Assembly (NCBI GenBank): GCA_039619475.1
Contig: CM077116.1
Coordinates: 6,992,501 to 7,056,500, forward strand
DNA length: 64,000 nt
Direction of reading: 5' to 3'
Origin: Icerya purchasi
Lineage: Eukaryota; Arthropoda; Insecta; Hemiptera; Monophlebidae
Shown here: positions 46,726 to 60,135 of the stretch, in pieces
Layout: every line of letters starts with the position of its first letter
Position numbering within the stretch: position 1 is the stretch's first letter
The notes under the pieces: generated by a model
Told to the model about the DNA's origin: nothing
The model's input: only the letters and a program-made list of their open reading frames with translations
Database searches by the model: none
Translations under genes and position numbers: made by a program

Positions 46726-47312
46726 AAATTTCTGGTTAGGTTTTACATAAAACAATTTAAAATTTGTTCATTTTCTCTAATTAAATTTAGATATTAATCT
46801 CTATTAAATAAATTAAATTTTTTATTTTTTGATGCGATTGTTCAGCATTTTTCTACTTAGAGAACTAACAGGCAAAAAATCAGAAAACACCATTGACATG
46901 TTTGTGTATATCAAAACAGATTCGGATACATGAAAATTCCTAATATTTGATGATAAACAGGATCTGAAGGAGATAGACGATTTTGAAGAAAACCGAGTTG
47001 CAAAAGGTGGAGTTTTAAAGTGGAAAATTTGTCTAATATTATTGTAATATTTATTATTTATATTTTATCCTTTTTTAATTTTTCATTGTTAAGTTTTATT
47101 TATTTTTCATATATTATTATTTTCTAATTTCTCTCCTGTATTTTAGTTCTACTTCATTACTTTTTTTTTGTTATTTTATATGATTATAAGTTGAATCCTC
47201 CCGACCTTAAGACTAGGAATATAGTGAAGATAACTAGAGCTTCGTCAAAATTAAGCCTAAATGTATAAATAAGGGCAGTTGCCTTGTGGGTTCTCTATAT
47301 GTTATTTAAAAA
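46726..47312. other. Unassigned AT-rich sequence leading to a poly(A)
   Basis: No gene recognised. The last 110 bp before 47,313 look like a 3' untranslated region of some retroposon because they end in a long A-rich tail. Confidence 0.45.
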
Positions 47313-47342
47313 TTTAAAAAAAAAAACAAAAAAAAAAAAAAA
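47313..47342 (+). repeat. Poly(A)-like tract, possible retroposon tail
   Basis: About 30 bases almost all A with two interruptions. It directly follows unrelated AT-rich sequence and precedes less AT-rich DNA, which suggests the 3' boundary of an insertion; the element itself is not identified. Confidence 0.45.
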
Positions 47343-47479
47343 CGATCGAATAGGTAAGCCACCTATCGCCGCGTAGTTGGTTAGACGGTGGAAAATATAC
47401 ATTATACGCGATAAGCATGGAAAAGAGATCTGAAATATTTTACTGATGGTTAGAAGAGGTCGGCTGGTGTTGGTGTCTC

Positions 47480-48160
47480 TTTTATCTTCCTAGATTTTAA
47501 CTTTTCGGAAATGTTTTGTCTGCCTCCTTTCTGTACCATATTTATAAACGAATTAATGACTATCATACGTTCTATTATATTAATTTCCTTTAATCACCTT
47601 TCCTCTGAATTTTTGGTTATATCTGACCCTATAGGCCATATGTTCTTCTCTACCTGATCATTATGATTCTCCGTATACGTTCACTTTCCTTCCATTTCGT
47701 TGAAATTGATTTGCCGTGAGTTCCTACCATTCGGGCATCTTTGGTAATAAAGTGGCGGATTCTTCGGCTTGAATTGCTGCTTCCTCCCACTTCCTTTCTT
47801 AAGAAAAATCCCATCCTCTAATCTCCTTCCGCTGCCTAAAAGTTTTCAACTCAGATTTTGATCAAATATTTAAGCTTTCTTTTTTGCTAATAACTATTTA
47901 TTTTTTATCTGTTCAATCTAGTCTTCCAGCTAATCCGTGGTACTTTTTGTTTCGTTCACTGCGTCGTTCTGTTGTTGTCTCCACTATTTAGCTACGTTCT
48001 TGAGTCATACTCTATTATGATTCTCTCGTTTCCTTTCCGTATTGTTCTCTCCACTTAAATATTTGCGATGCTGATCATGAATTCTTTGAGTATTCATCTC
48101 GTTCTGTTTTTTACTTTGTATTACAGTTTGCTGAGAATTAGCCTCCAAAATGTAAAGAAA
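47480..48160 (+). mobile_element. LINE family X, copy F2 (end of RNase H to C-terminus)
   Basis: The plus strand encodes VSSYHSGIFGNKVADSSA (about 47,715-47,770), the final RNase H motif normally written W.PSHSGI.GNE.AD. Further on, LSVQSSLPANPWYF aligns with LINPVPSSRPWFY of copy B, and CDADHEFFEYSSRSVFYF (about 48,065-48,118) matches the C-terminal segment of copies D and G. Frameshifts and stops are frequent. The limits are approximate, as the C/T-rich sequence fades gradually on both sides. Confidence 0.7.
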
Positions 48161-51100
48161 ATAAAATAGAAAAGTTAAATAATAAACTTGCAGACGCAAC
48201 ACAATATCAGTACTTACAAATACACTAATCACTTTTACCGAGAATTTTTATACGCATATAAGATATAACAGAACGTAGTTTACATTAGTAAGTAATAATA
48301 GCTTTTAAACCTAATTGTATTAGGTTCCATCAATGTAGTAATAAATAATAAATATTAAAAAATATCGGAATAATATGTAAATATGTATAAAAATATCCCA
48401 AAAAAAAAAAAAAGAATATGTATATAATATATGTATGCGTCTGACTTACTGTGCATGGGAGATAAATTTAAAAAAAAAGTGGCAGAAGGAGTTTAGAGTG
48501 GGTTTGACGATTATTTGCGACTTGCAGAACCATGGTATGAAGTGGGAGAATTGTTGTTGGTGATGCGTGATTTACTTTTGTAGCAAAACAGTTGTAGAAT
48601 AAAAGAAAAGGGAACTTTATTTTATGGGACCTGTGAATACTGCACGTCGTAATTATTCTAAGAAAAATTCCATTACGAGCTGTTTAATAATAAGAACAGT
48701 TATGTGTCTGCAGTAACTAAGTTTAACAGCACTGATGTCAGTCCCTCGGTGAGAGAGGAAAGCTCATTCTTTCATAGCTATGTACAAGTGGCACATCGCA
48801 CGCAAGGACGCCGTGCTCAAAGAAAATAACAGCTGCTGATGGGACATTATACATAAAACAAATTTCAAGACTAAAGCTCGTAGAAGATTATTTTAGTAAA
48901 GCTCCGACTATTCATAATCACATACGGCGGAATCAGCATTAGATGTATGGCGAACCTAATATAACACCGGGTGTTTTCCCGAATCTGGGTTATAATTGAA
49001 ATTAATGCGTCTTTAGCGTATAATTATTTAGAAAAAAAATCAGATTCGAAGAAGCTTTATCTCATTTTGATTTTACAACTGCCCTTGCTCTGTGTAATTA
49101 ATAAATAAAGGAAACGTGTTTGGATATATTAAATTATCAGATCTTAACTGTCTTCGGAAGTTGAAAATTCGGAAGTAAAACATGTTTTAGTTGCACTATC
49201 AGAAACAGAAGAAAAAACCAGAGTTCACAGAACGAGTTTTTCATTTGATCCCGAGTTCATAGAAAGAAAATTTATTGTTTCATTCAAGTGTAGCTTGACA
49301 GCGGTTTTGGACAAGCTCAAACATACCGAAATTGTTTTTCTTCTCATATTGTAAATGGTATTGCTATTCGTCAAAATAGAAATTGGTAAATAAATAACTT
49401 CTTTTTCCATTCAGGCATTATAACATATAATGTGTGTATTTCTTTAATTTGCAATAGTTTTTCATTTCTTGAATTTTAATCATTTTTCAACATTTTCTGT
49501 CTTTTTTAGGCATTTTTTATAATAGATATAGTATGTTCTTTCAATAATACAGTTAAAATTGATCTTATAAATTTATCAGTAAACGATTTAAAATTTTTTT
49601 GTTTTCCTCGGAAATAATTTCCTAAATATGTAATTATTTAGAACAATATGAATTGTATGCTAATGTATTTACGGTATTTTCTGCATGAATATTTAATTTA
49701 AAATTAGAGAAAAAAGAAGACGTAAAAATAGCATAAAATTATTATCTGTATGTAGATGTATACTGGATGAGAGTCAGGTACTTGTACTAGAAGGACCCAT
49801 GAAAATTAAGAGCGCTTATGAACAAAAGCCCTTCTGGGAGGTTGTTTCAGCAGAACACGTTCCATCATTAATGTTACAAAAAGAGTCGGTATTTTTCAAC
49901 TGCTAGAAAAATTAATTACAATAAATTTAATAGTATTGTGTACTGGTAAGTGTTTCCTCGTGAAGATAATTCTGTACAAAATTACGAATTAGTTAGCGAC
50001 AAAAATTGTACAAAAGAAAAAAAAAAAAACTGAAATAAAAACAAACGATCAGATTAAAATAACTGGCATTATTTGTCGTTATTCATAGAAATACGGAAAA
50101 AAAGGTGTGTCAAGCAGTTTAAAATTACTGAATAGAGAGATTTTAGAGCACGCTTTAAGGCGTCCATGTTTATATTTTATTCGGATAAAACACAGTTACC
50201 CAAAGAATCGCAGCCACCACGAGTGTTTCTTAATTCATTCTTATAAATTAAATTCTCGACTGCTTCGGTAGGCAATCTTTACTATATAAAAAAGACTGTT
50301 ACAAAATTTCTTCAGATCGTCAATATAAGTTGCAATCATCTGAACTGATTGGAAATTGATGACCAAATGGACGAAGATAGGGGACGTATCAGTCTTTTGT
50401 GTATTACGAAAGTAGATAGAGTAAAAAGCTAATTTACTTTAAATGCTAACATGGTTTTTAATGTTTGAAGTTTAATCATTTACCGAGCACTATACCCAGG
50501 TTAAGTGGCTTGAATATTTCATACAATGTCGACATTTGAAACTACCACATTTTTCATTAAGGGCTTCCGCTGGGATTAACCAAAATCTATTAATCAAAAT
50601 ACCTGATTACGCTATCGATCCTTGTTTATAGTTTATTGAGTACACTGCATCGATGACAACGACAATACAATGTGGTTTCACATAAAGCAGCGTGGATTTA
50701 GCTTAGTTTAAGAAAGTCATATAAAAAAAAATTGAGAATAGCAGCAGCGGGTCTAATATATTTTGCTGGAGAACTCTCGCTAAGCAGATTTTGGCAAGAG
50801 AAACTATTTCATTTGTACACGATGTAAGAATATTCTCTAAGATACGCTCGTTAAAAATCCGAATCAAATAATTAGGAAATTTAGTGTAGATCAATTTAAA
50901 TATTATTCCTTCCTATCACGCGGGGTCGAAAGCAATGGCAACACCTAATAACAACAGGCATGTTTGCTTATTAACATCAAACATTAAAATTTTTTGTCAT
51001 AAACTCGCCAATTCTTGCCGTTTGTTAATTACAGTAGAGTAATACATTCTCATTGATGCAATGCGCGTGTTAAGTCGCAACATTAGCATTTTTTCGACAA

Positions 51101-52732
51101 TCTTTGCCTAAGTCTCTAATCAAACTGACGGGGGTCTAATATTTTTGATACGAGACAAATTTTTTCTCGGCTTTGAAAATGCAACTATTCTGCTACTTCC
51201 TGTTGTAGCGGAAGATTAAATTCAAACATGCCATTTATTATATTCGTAATTTCTTATCCCTCGTTGGTAAATGTATTATTTTTCCGTTGTTAATACCGGC
51301 GAGAGTAGTAAAGTTTCGTTAATTATAAAGATTTTACGGCTTTCTAAGTGACATTTGTAAATTATGGTATAAGAAGAGTATTTTTTTAAATCTTGGTTGT
51401 ATGGTGTGTATAGTGGATACATGCGAATGAGCCTTTGAGTAGTCTGTATAGCAAGGGCGGATCCAGAAGAAATTACGTAAAATCTTCTACGGTAGGCAGT
51501 AGATTTGAGAAATACCCCTTGTTTCATAAAGAAAATCAAATAGCGACCTTTATAGAAATTTTAAAATGTTTTCAAATTACACAATTATTACAATTTAATT
51601 TAAATTTAGTTTTATTTTTAGGTGAAAAATAAAACGAAATTATAAAATTCTCGCTAAAATGGTAGTTTAGAAATAGTAAGAAAGATAGTGTTTTTATTAG
51701 AATTCACTTCTTTTTTATTTTTGTTAGTAATCCGATCCGAATTCTTTGTCCGTGAGCAAGTTTAAATATATATATTTCTTATTGAACTATTTTGATTTAC
51801 ATTACAAAATAAAAATTGCAAAAGATTGACGACAGTTGTGTTTAAAATAGAATAAAAAGGAAACATCAATAGTTTTACTAAAAAATAGTATTAAATATTA
51901 GTTATAATTAAATATGTAAGTAAAATTCATACAAATATTTTATAGCATAAATTAAGTTTCTCTGTTATAACAAATTTTTTCATAGAGGCTTTGGATCTTG
52001 GGGGTGTCCCCTATCTCACCACCCACACGATAGATCCGACTCTGTGTATAGAGATGTAAATAGTTTTATCCGGAAATAGCGGCAATGTAGTTGTTGATTT
52101 AGTATAAAATGCGACGTTTTCCACGGGTTATTATTTTTAACGTTAAGTGTTGCTAGGAAACGAACGAATGTCATTTTTGTTTTAATACGTACCAGTTCGA
52201 TTAAGAAATTTACCAATTCCTTCGGAAATGAAGCGACTTTATTATATACTGCGTAAGCTTTCGGTGTAATTTTTAAATTTAATACAGAGCGTGATACAGT
52301 AAAAAGTATTTTTTAAGAGCAAACAATTAGCCATTAAGATCGAAAGTGGAAATAATGATAATAAGAAATTTTATTTAAATTTGTTATGCGCGCTTCAATA
52401 TCAGAAGTGTTATTTATTTAGAGTAGTTGGATTAAGTATTATTATGTATGCGTGTTCGAAAACAATGCTAGTCAACATGCTTAAAAACGTATTAAAGGCC
52501 TTTTTTCGCATAGAACAGAATAGATCGGATTATTATCATAAACAATTCACCAAAATAGGAATTGTAGTGCTGTTGATATTTTCAGAAGAAATGGAATCAA
52601 GCACGCTGCGCTATTCTCAAGACGGCATTCGTGAGAAACGAAAAGGCTCATGACTTTTACTGGTTTCGAAATCGTAAAGAATATTTCCGACGCGCAGTTC
52701 CTATTGTGCCGGTAGTTCCTTAATCATTTTAA
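48161..52732. other. Unassigned AT-rich sequence
   Basis: No supportable gene. At about 51,449-51,463 AAGGGCGGATCCAG looks like one end of a hAT-type element; a loosely similar TTTGGATCTTGGGGG occurs near 51,990, but the match is too weak to call an element. Frames elsewhere are AT-rich translations without motifs. Confidence 0.5.
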
Positions 52733-54812
52733 GGAATGCCGATACCACTCAAAAATTGGTCCAGGAAGCACTGGAAGCAATCCACAACTAATACAAACGG
52801 CTTTAAATCCTCAAAAATTAAATCCACTTTCACTGTATTTTCAAGAAGGAATAAAACATTAGAGCCAATATTATTGAAACTAGACAACCAGCTCTTAACA
52901 CGCATTGACACAACAAAAATACTTGGTATGACATTTGACTCCAAATATACACGGAAAAACCACATTGAAAATCTGGTAATAGAATGTAAAAAAAGATTGA
53001 ACATCATCAAAATCCTAGCATCAACCAAGTGGGGAGCAGACCAAAAAAAGCCTAATAAGGGTCTATAGAGGTCTGATTTGTTCCAAAATTGACTACCATT
53101 CGATCATTTATGGCGACGCGAACCCAAACCTAGTAAAGAAACTGGATAAGGTTCAAAATACAGCCCTCAGACTCAGTCTTGGAGCATTCCGAACTACTCC
53201 AACCACTAGCATCCTCGTACAAGTCCAAGAAAAGCCTCTTGAATATTGAAGAATGGAACTAACTATTACATATGCTACCAAAATCAAAGCATTGCCTCTC
53301 AACCCTATGCACGTCGTCCTGACACAAAATGCAGCAAACAACGTGTACCAAAGCCATCCTAGACTACCAAAACCACTAAAAATCAGACTGCATGAATACC
53401 TGAACACATTAAAAACTGAGCTGATACCAACTAAAGAGCTTAAAATCCGTTGCTACCTTGTTTAACTCAAAAGATCCCTGTGAATATAGAACTAGCACAT
53501 AACTATAGATCGGTTACCAACAGCCACACATACCGACAATTATTCCTGGAAAGCAAAAGCAAATATGAGGACCACACATTCCTATACACAGATGGATAAA
53601 TCAAAAAAAGGCCAAGCAGGATACGCACTTACCACAGAGATCGAGAACTGCATATCGACCAGGTTCCCTAGACAAGTTCTCAATTTCTAGCTATAAGTTA
53701 TATGCTATATGTAAAGCTTTAGAACGTATCAAATATGGCCCCGCGGACACCAAATACGCCATATGATCTGATTCACTGTCTAGTCTAACAGCAGTAAAAA
53801 ACTATAGTACCAAAAATCCATTAGTCCAATCAGTATAAGTCTTATTCAATGATCTTCAAACTCGAGGAACAATCCTTATACTGCTATGGATACCGGCATA
53901 CCAAGAGATCCCAGGCAATGAAAGAGCCGATACTTTAGCCAAAAAGGCTGCAACCATGCCTAAACCGCAAGAAGTAATACCTGTCCAACTACATGAAGCA
54001 AGAAAAAAAAGTATCCACAAAACTATGAAATACCACTGGAACAAGAGGTGGCAAGCCATCAGCTCTAAGCTCCATTCGGTAATGATTCCAACTAATCGAC
54101 CAGACCTATGTATAATTACTAGATTTAGAACTGGCCACATCAGAACGTCACACATCCATCTTATAACTAAAGAGGAGCCACAAAAATGCCCATATTGTGA
54201 TCAAAACCTTGATGTACGTCACATTTTAATAGAATGCCGCCCACTCAGGACAACTAGATAACAATTTAGCATCCCGGAATCTATCAACGACACACTTGAA
54301 AGCACAGAAAATTTCCTTAAGACTTTAAAATACATTAAGTCCATAAACACAATAACTTTTGGTAATATTGTATGAATATATTCACATTTGTGCGGTGAGT
54401 GTTTTTTTTATATTCCAGTGGTAAAATAAAAATATTACGATTTACTCATATTATTTATCTTAGCGAGAAAAAAAATTTAAAAATGTCTTCAAAAGGCTAT
54501 ATATAAAAATACGTCTATCACTTCCACTGCTAAATGCCGGTAAAAATCGCATAAAAATATATTCATAAAAATCAACGCGCGCAGTCATTGAAAACATTTT
54601 CCAACCATCCGGAAAGTGAATTCGAAGGTTCAATCCTATGTGTTTTTGGATTGGCTAAAACAATTAGCTTCATTTAACTAAATGTCTTCTCTTGTTTAGT
54701 TAATGTATAATTAACTAATTCAGAATTCTGTAAAACTTTATATGGTGGTCGCTAAAAACCTAGTTGTTATAAAGCGACCATAAATAAACTAATAAATAAA
54801 TAAATAATAATT
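52733..54812 (+). mobile_element. LINE relic 2: RNase H-bearing non-LTR retrotransposon, 5' truncated, with 3' hairpin and tail
   Basis: The plus strand starts just after where the YADD box would be. In order it has: ILGMTFDSKYTRKNHIENL and NIIKILASTKWGAD (52,910-53,040); IDYHSIIYGDANPNLVKKLD and NTALRLSLGAFRTTPT (53,085-53,205); and RNase H with YTDG followed by a stop (about 53,585-53,600). The glutamate box reads YKLYAICKAL (E replaced by K), then SDSLSSL after a stop. IPGNERADTLAKKAA follows (53,905-53,950). The C-terminus has FRTGHIRTSHIHLI and a zinc knuckle CPYCDQNLDVRHILIECRPL (about 54,187-54,246). Three frames are used. The 3' end has an inverted pair TGGTCGCT/AGCGACCA (54,745-54,781) and AAAT-type repeats. 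Confidence 0.88.
54745..54812 (+). repeat. 3' hairpin and (AAAT)n tail of LINE relic 2
   Basis: TGGTCGCT and AGCGACCA form the stem around a 21-nt loop, followed by AAATAAATAAAT-type repeats. A terminal stem-loop next to a simple repeat is what LINE reverse transcriptases of several clades recognise when they prime at the target; that role is inferred here. Confidence 0.65.
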
Positions 54813-56379
54813 TTAATATATACGAACCAGAACAATTGTATTTTAATTAAATAAAACATTAAAGAAGTATTTCAAATAAACAAATATATCTATCTGGATC
54901 TTTTGAATCTCTTAACATTGCGATTTACGTACTTCTTTTTTTAGAATGTAGTGACCAAATTAAAATTAAACAAAAGAAAAAAAAGAAACCAGTATAAAAC
55001 AAATTACAGGTTCGTGTAAGGAAAACATTTTGGCCGCGAAAAAATTTAAATTCCTGTCCGGACGTGTTATTTCCGTTTACCGAGTTAAATTTTATCTCTG
55101 AAATTTTAGAAATTTTAATATTGCTTCACTGAACTGCAGTCACAGACAGCATAGTATATAGTTTTGGTAAGCACCGCTATTTCTAAAACAGCGGTAGATG
55201 GTTTTGGCGAGCATTAGATATTTTTAATCTCGAAAAATTTTACGATCAGCCTACATTATTTATTATAATTTTCGTGATTATAATTCTACGTCCTTCTACT
55301 GTTATGTAAATGCGTTAGGCCTCGGTAGCCTGTATCAAATTTCTGAACACGTACTTGTCCCATCATTAAACAATTTCGCATAGTACAGATTTAAAATGTG
55401 CGCTATTTTATTGTATCAAATTGTTGACTTCAAAAAAACCAATACTGATGATATAATGTGTATAGTATCTGCTTAATTATTATTCAAATGATTACTTCGT
55501 TAAAAGGATAATTAAAACAACAGAAGTAACTCTATATTATGCAGTAATATCTTCGGAGAGAGTTTAAACTGAATTGAAACATATTAACTGTCTTCGGAAA
55601 AAACGCTTAACAACCACTATGGGAAGTATAACACGAAATATTCAGACGTAAATGGGAACATATTAAAAAAATATGACATTCTGAAACCAAGATCGTATCT
55701 GTACTATTTAATTATAGTTGGAATGGTTAAACAAAAAAATAAGAATGGAGAAAGGCGTCCTCCGAGTTGTATAATATTGGGAAAATACGACCTTAAAAAA
55801 ATCATAAAACTAGCAACTTCGATAACTATGAAAATAATATCAGAATAAACATACTTTGCAAACTATTAAACATATTACCGAAATACATTAAGCGACTAAC
55901 GCCTGTAGCAAAAAAAATGACTATATTAGAAATAAAACAATGGATTACTCATAAAAATATTGCGCTTTAAATAAATAATCATGGTTACCTTCTCATCCAG
56001 TATATATTTAAGTTACAGTTTGTAATCGATGAATGTGTGGTTATATGGGCAGGTATGAGACAATGTGTATGTGTATGGTTATATTATAAAGTATTACCGA
56101 TAACTGTAACATATCTCGGGGGAAAAAAATTGTACGATATTAACTAAATAAAGAGTAGGGGCATGTGTTAATTTCTAGGACCCTGTCGACACGCTACATA
56201 ACTTCACAGGATCCTCAAACGTAATGCACATGCTATGAAATATTACGAACAAGGGTTAAATGTACGTAAAAAGTGTAAAAATTTTAAATGTTTTGTTGCG
56301 GAATATAACTATGGTTCAGTTCAGTTAAATCAAGTAGATTCTTTGTTTATAATTCATTGATGACAGGTTGTTTCTGAAA
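54813..56379. other. Unassigned AT-rich sequence
   Basis: No gene recognised. A small hairpin ACCGCT-11 nt-AGCGGT lies at about 55,171-55,193, between two similar segments (TAGTTTTGGTAAGCA and GATGGTTTTGGCGAGCA). Confidence 0.5.
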
Positions 56380-56640
56380 AACTTTTGATAATTCTTTGAT
56401 ACACTTCCGCGTGCGTTGTCGGATTACTTCCTACTGCTCCGTCATGTTATGCAACTAAATCGCTCTCTTCAAGTTAGATACAATCCAAAATTCCAGCTCC
56501 CATCTTTGTCTTGGAACTCTCAAATCCTACCCTACTTCAGCTTCTTTGTTTCTCGTACATTGTTAGCAAAATCATCTTATTGTACAGTAATTAATTTTAA
56601 ACACCAATTTAAAACAATTATTTAGTTGTTTATCAAATGC
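56380..56640 (+). mobile_element. Possible non-LTR retrotransposon C-terminal fragment
   Basis: The frame 56,416-56,622 reads RSLQVRYNPKFQLPSLSWNS, then SFFVSRTLLAKSSYCTVINF and ends KHQFKTII-stop. This resembles the closing residues found in several LINE clades (R.N..F..P, then SFF.R....WN, then FK..L). It abuts the Penelope tail fragment at 56,641. Only this short piece is visible, so the family is uncertain. Confidence 0.4.
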
Positions 56641-56757
56641 CCCGACGCTTTTTGAAGACAAAGCTTCATGATCACGGGAATTATTATAATATATAAATTT
56701 AATAAAGACAATGCCAAAATATAAAAATTAAGAAATAACGGTTAAAAGTCGATGACA
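56641..56757 (-). mobile_element. Penelope-like element, 3' tail fragment
   Basis: On the minus strand it matches the region 15,640-15,754 of the Penelope right arm: GTCGACTTTTA-type start, AATATATAAATTT-like middle and the ribozyme-like motif CCCGTGATCATGAAGCTTTG (its end, 56,678-56,641). Compared with the other copy the GAAAC after the short stem has become AAAAA, which would destroy a hammerhead core. No coding part is present. Confidence 0.7.
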
Positions 56758-57099
56758 AATCTTACTTATGTTCTAATTGATGAAATTTGTTATTACTATT
56801 TCTGTTGAATTTATTTCCGACCATATATCATTGACCAATCAAAAATGGTACCTTTCAATATTTTCAATAGTGAGATCAAACCGAGTTTTTTTTTTTGGTC
56901 TGGCATCTAAACCATTTGGTCACTTTTAACACAAGTATTCTCTAAACAGAAACCAACCTTCTTATTTGAAATATATAAATAAAATACAGGGAAAATATAA
57001 ATAAATAAATAAAATGAAATAAAATAAAAATGAATAAATAGATAAAATAAAATAGTATAAAAGTATATACATTGACAAAATAGAAAATAAATAACTCTA
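56758..57099. other. AT-rich spacer, partly LINE 3' region
   Basis: A GGCATCTAAACCATTTGGTC word at about 56,902-56,921 resembles GCCATCTAAACCACAATG at 57,107-57,124. AAAT-type repeats at about 56,998-57,060 fit the 3' tail of LINE relic 3, which ends near here. Confidence 0.45.
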
Positions 57100-60000
57100 A
57101 ACAAATGCCATCTAAACCACAATGTTGCAATCGATTATAAATTAAAATAAGGGGACCAAAACCTGGTCCCCACAACAAAGCAAATACTGCATGTTATAAG
57201 GAGAAAAAACGGTCAAGGAAATTAAATGTCTGAAAAATTTATTTCTGCGTCCATCAAGTAATTTGCAATAAAATAACAGATGATTGATTCCCTCCGAGTA
57301 ACTAATCATCTCGTGATCGCTGCAAATCAAGTTTGACGTTTGTCCTTAAAAATTCTGTGAAACTCGTGTATGTCCCTTACGAAGACGGCAGATCAAGGTA
57401 ACAAATTTCCTAATAAGCTTTTCAGGGATGGTTAACGGCACATAATAATATCATGGTCTCAACGAGATAGTTGGTTGAACTGTATTATAGAACCTACCTA
57501 AATTTGAGTTTTTCTTTACATTTATTCAGTTTTGTTGATTGTCTCTTTTAATTTTTCGAAATAAATCAGTAGAAGGGATGAAAGGACATGGAACGCCTCC
57601 AGAAGCAGCTTCCTTGGCAAACAGATCGACATTATCATTTCCCTCTATACCACAATTCCTCTATTAATTATCTTAAGGCACTTATTTCTTATTTCATATA
57701 CCAGCGGGTGTAGTTTATAGTTAAATGCATCACATTTTATCGCTGATAATGAACTTAGGCTGTCACTGCAAACCATGTATCTTTTGTCGACATCAAGTGT
57801 CATTGTTAAAAACTCCAAAGCCTTATCTATAGCCAATAATTCAGCAGTATAAACCATTGCCTCAGGTGGCAGCTTAAACTTCTGTAATGTTATTCCTTTG
57901 ATGAAAAAGGCTGCATAAAATGCACTACCACGATCTTCGATTTTAGAACCGTCAGTAAAAATTATAACACAATCATGACAATGGTTATTGATTAGATAAT
58001 TAAATCGCAAATCAATGATATGAGGCGGAAGGTTTTGGTTTTTCAGATCTTTAAACAAGCTCGTATCAATATCCAGCTGTAAAAAATTGATATCATAATG
58101 AAATGTAAAGAAAGGCGATGGATACACCGGTATAATCGCTGAACTGTACCTATAATATAAAGCTATTCTACTTGATAGTAAAGGCTTTTTGGAATCAACA
58201 AATCTCCACTCAGTATTAACTCTAAAAATAACTGACGGTAAATAGAAAAATTGGCGATTGAGAATTTCACTAGAAACCTATCCGCTAAAATATCCCTCCT
58301 AATAAATAATGGAGGGAGATGAGTTTCCGCATGTAGACATGGTATCGGAGCTGTTCGGACATTACCAGTTATAAGCCTCATAATCAAGTTTTGAAGTTTC
58401 TCCAGTTTAGTTAAATTAGTTCTAGAAGCCGACTCATAAAAAATGAATCCATAATCCAACTTTAAGCGAATTAAGGATTTATAGAGTAAACTCAAAATTA
58501 TCGGGTCACCTCCCCAAGTTGTATTACATACAGACTTAAGAGAATTTATGATCATAGCACAATTATTATATAATGTTTGAATGTGTTTAGCCCAAGTAAA
58601 TTTTGAATCTAAGTTCAATCCCAAATACTTAACATAGGGCTTTGCTGCAATAGCCTCGTTGTAGATTTTGGATAAAATGGTCTTGAGCGTTAAACATTCT
58701 CATGGTAAAAATGACAGATGTTGATTTGAAGGTAGATACTTCTAGCCCAACTTTCTCAAGCAGGTCATTAAACATTTCCACTGCATGTTGATTCTGGTTT
58801 ATACAATTTGTAATACTAACAGATTTGCTATAAACTACAAAGTCATCGGCCTATGAAAGGATAGATGAGCTACACGAAAACTGCAGGTTAAAGAACGGAA
58901 GAATGTAAATATTGAATAGAATTGGGCTCAAGACCGATCCCTGCGCCAAGACTTTATAGGTATGTCTGATATAAATATTCTGTATCAGCGGATTTAAGAA
59001 TAAAATTCGATTAGTGAAAAGTTTAGAAATATATTTGGCTAGCCGTGCTGAAACTCCTATTGACATTAATTGATCAAATAATACGGGAATTGACACATTG
59101 TCGAAAGCCCCCTTAATGACCAGAAATGTAACCAGTAAATATTCCTTATTAATAAATGATAGATAGACATCATTTATTAAATGAGAAATGCAAACTTCTG
59201 TGCCGAGGTCAGGTCTAAAACAAAAAATTCCACTGGGAAATACACCCTTGTTTTCAAGCCACTAAGAGAACAGGTTTTTAATCACCATCTCAAAGGCCTT
59301 CCTAAGACACGATGCTAAAGTAATAGGTCTAAATGATAATGGTTCTAACTGGGTCTTATTTTATTTCGGTATGGGAATAACCAAAATCTGTAGCCAGTTC
59401 TTTGGAACCTCCCCGTCCCGAACTAATTCATTATATATATATTGATCAATACATTTTTAGAACGGTCTTCTAATTTATTTAAGACAAAGTACGTAATTCC
59501 ATCCAGCCCAGAGGAAGAATAATTCTTTTTTATTAACGGAAAAAACAATTCGTTACCAGTAATAGGGTGATTAAGAAAATTAAATGCTTTCGATGTGTTA
59601 GAGATATTTAGGCTAATCGCTTCCTCCAGCAACGGAACGTAATCAGGCGCAATAATGTTAGTAGAACCTTCAAACCAGCTGTCATCTTTCATATCCCTAG
59701 ACTGGGTATGCTTATTTTTAAATCGTTTCGATAAATTCCGGATTTTTTTTCAGAGGAATATTTCTGTTAAATTTTCCACAAAAATCTCATCACGAGGCCG
59801 TTTTTATTTGCTTCAAAAATCTGCGGGTTTTTGCGGAGATTCTTCTATATGTAATATACGATTCCATTGTTCCTGTTCTCCGGAAAAATCTTAAAGCCTC
59901 GTTTCTTTCATCAATCTTTTTTTTTACAATCGCTATTCCACCAAGGGTTAGGGGACTTTTCTCCCATATAATAAGAAGCAGGCGGCATAGATTTATTTAG

Positions 60001-60135
60001 TACTGAAATCAGAATATTTTTAACCGCATTATATTTATCTAAGCAGGAGACCTGATTATTTACTATTTCCATCTCTTGCTCCACTAAATTCGAAAACTTA
60101 ATCCAATCGCCACCACTCGAACAAAGCACTGTAAG
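57100..60135 (-). mobile_element. LINE relic 3: longest LINE copy, reverse transcriptase and RNase H, inactive
   Basis: On the minus strand, in order: the end of the endonuclease and its linker (60,129-59,911, ending PNPWWNSDCKKKD); the start of the reverse transcriptase with YSSSGLDGITYFVLNKL (about 59,525-59,470); PVLFDQLMSIGVSARLAKYI and GSVLSPILFNIYI (59,096-58,890). The catalytic box follows at about 58,852, where the tyrosine codon is TAG, giving stop-ADDFVVYSKS. The thumb is at 58,624-58,163 (CNTTWGGDPIIL, KLDYGFIFYESAS, NVRTAPIPCLHAETHLPP). RNase H is at 58,127-57,645 (FTDGSKIEDRGSAF, YTAELLAIDKAL, VCSDSLSSL), then GNDNVDLFAKEAASGG (about 57,640-57,595) and a C-terminal remnant with INHLLFYCKLLDGRRNKFF. 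At least five frame changes occur. The 5' end stops abruptly near 60,135. Confidence 0.9.

Noticed and set aside
51440..52020. Possible hAT-type element between AAGGGCGGATCCAG and TTTGGATCTTGGGGG
   Set aside because: The inverted match is too weak and no 8-bp duplication is visible.
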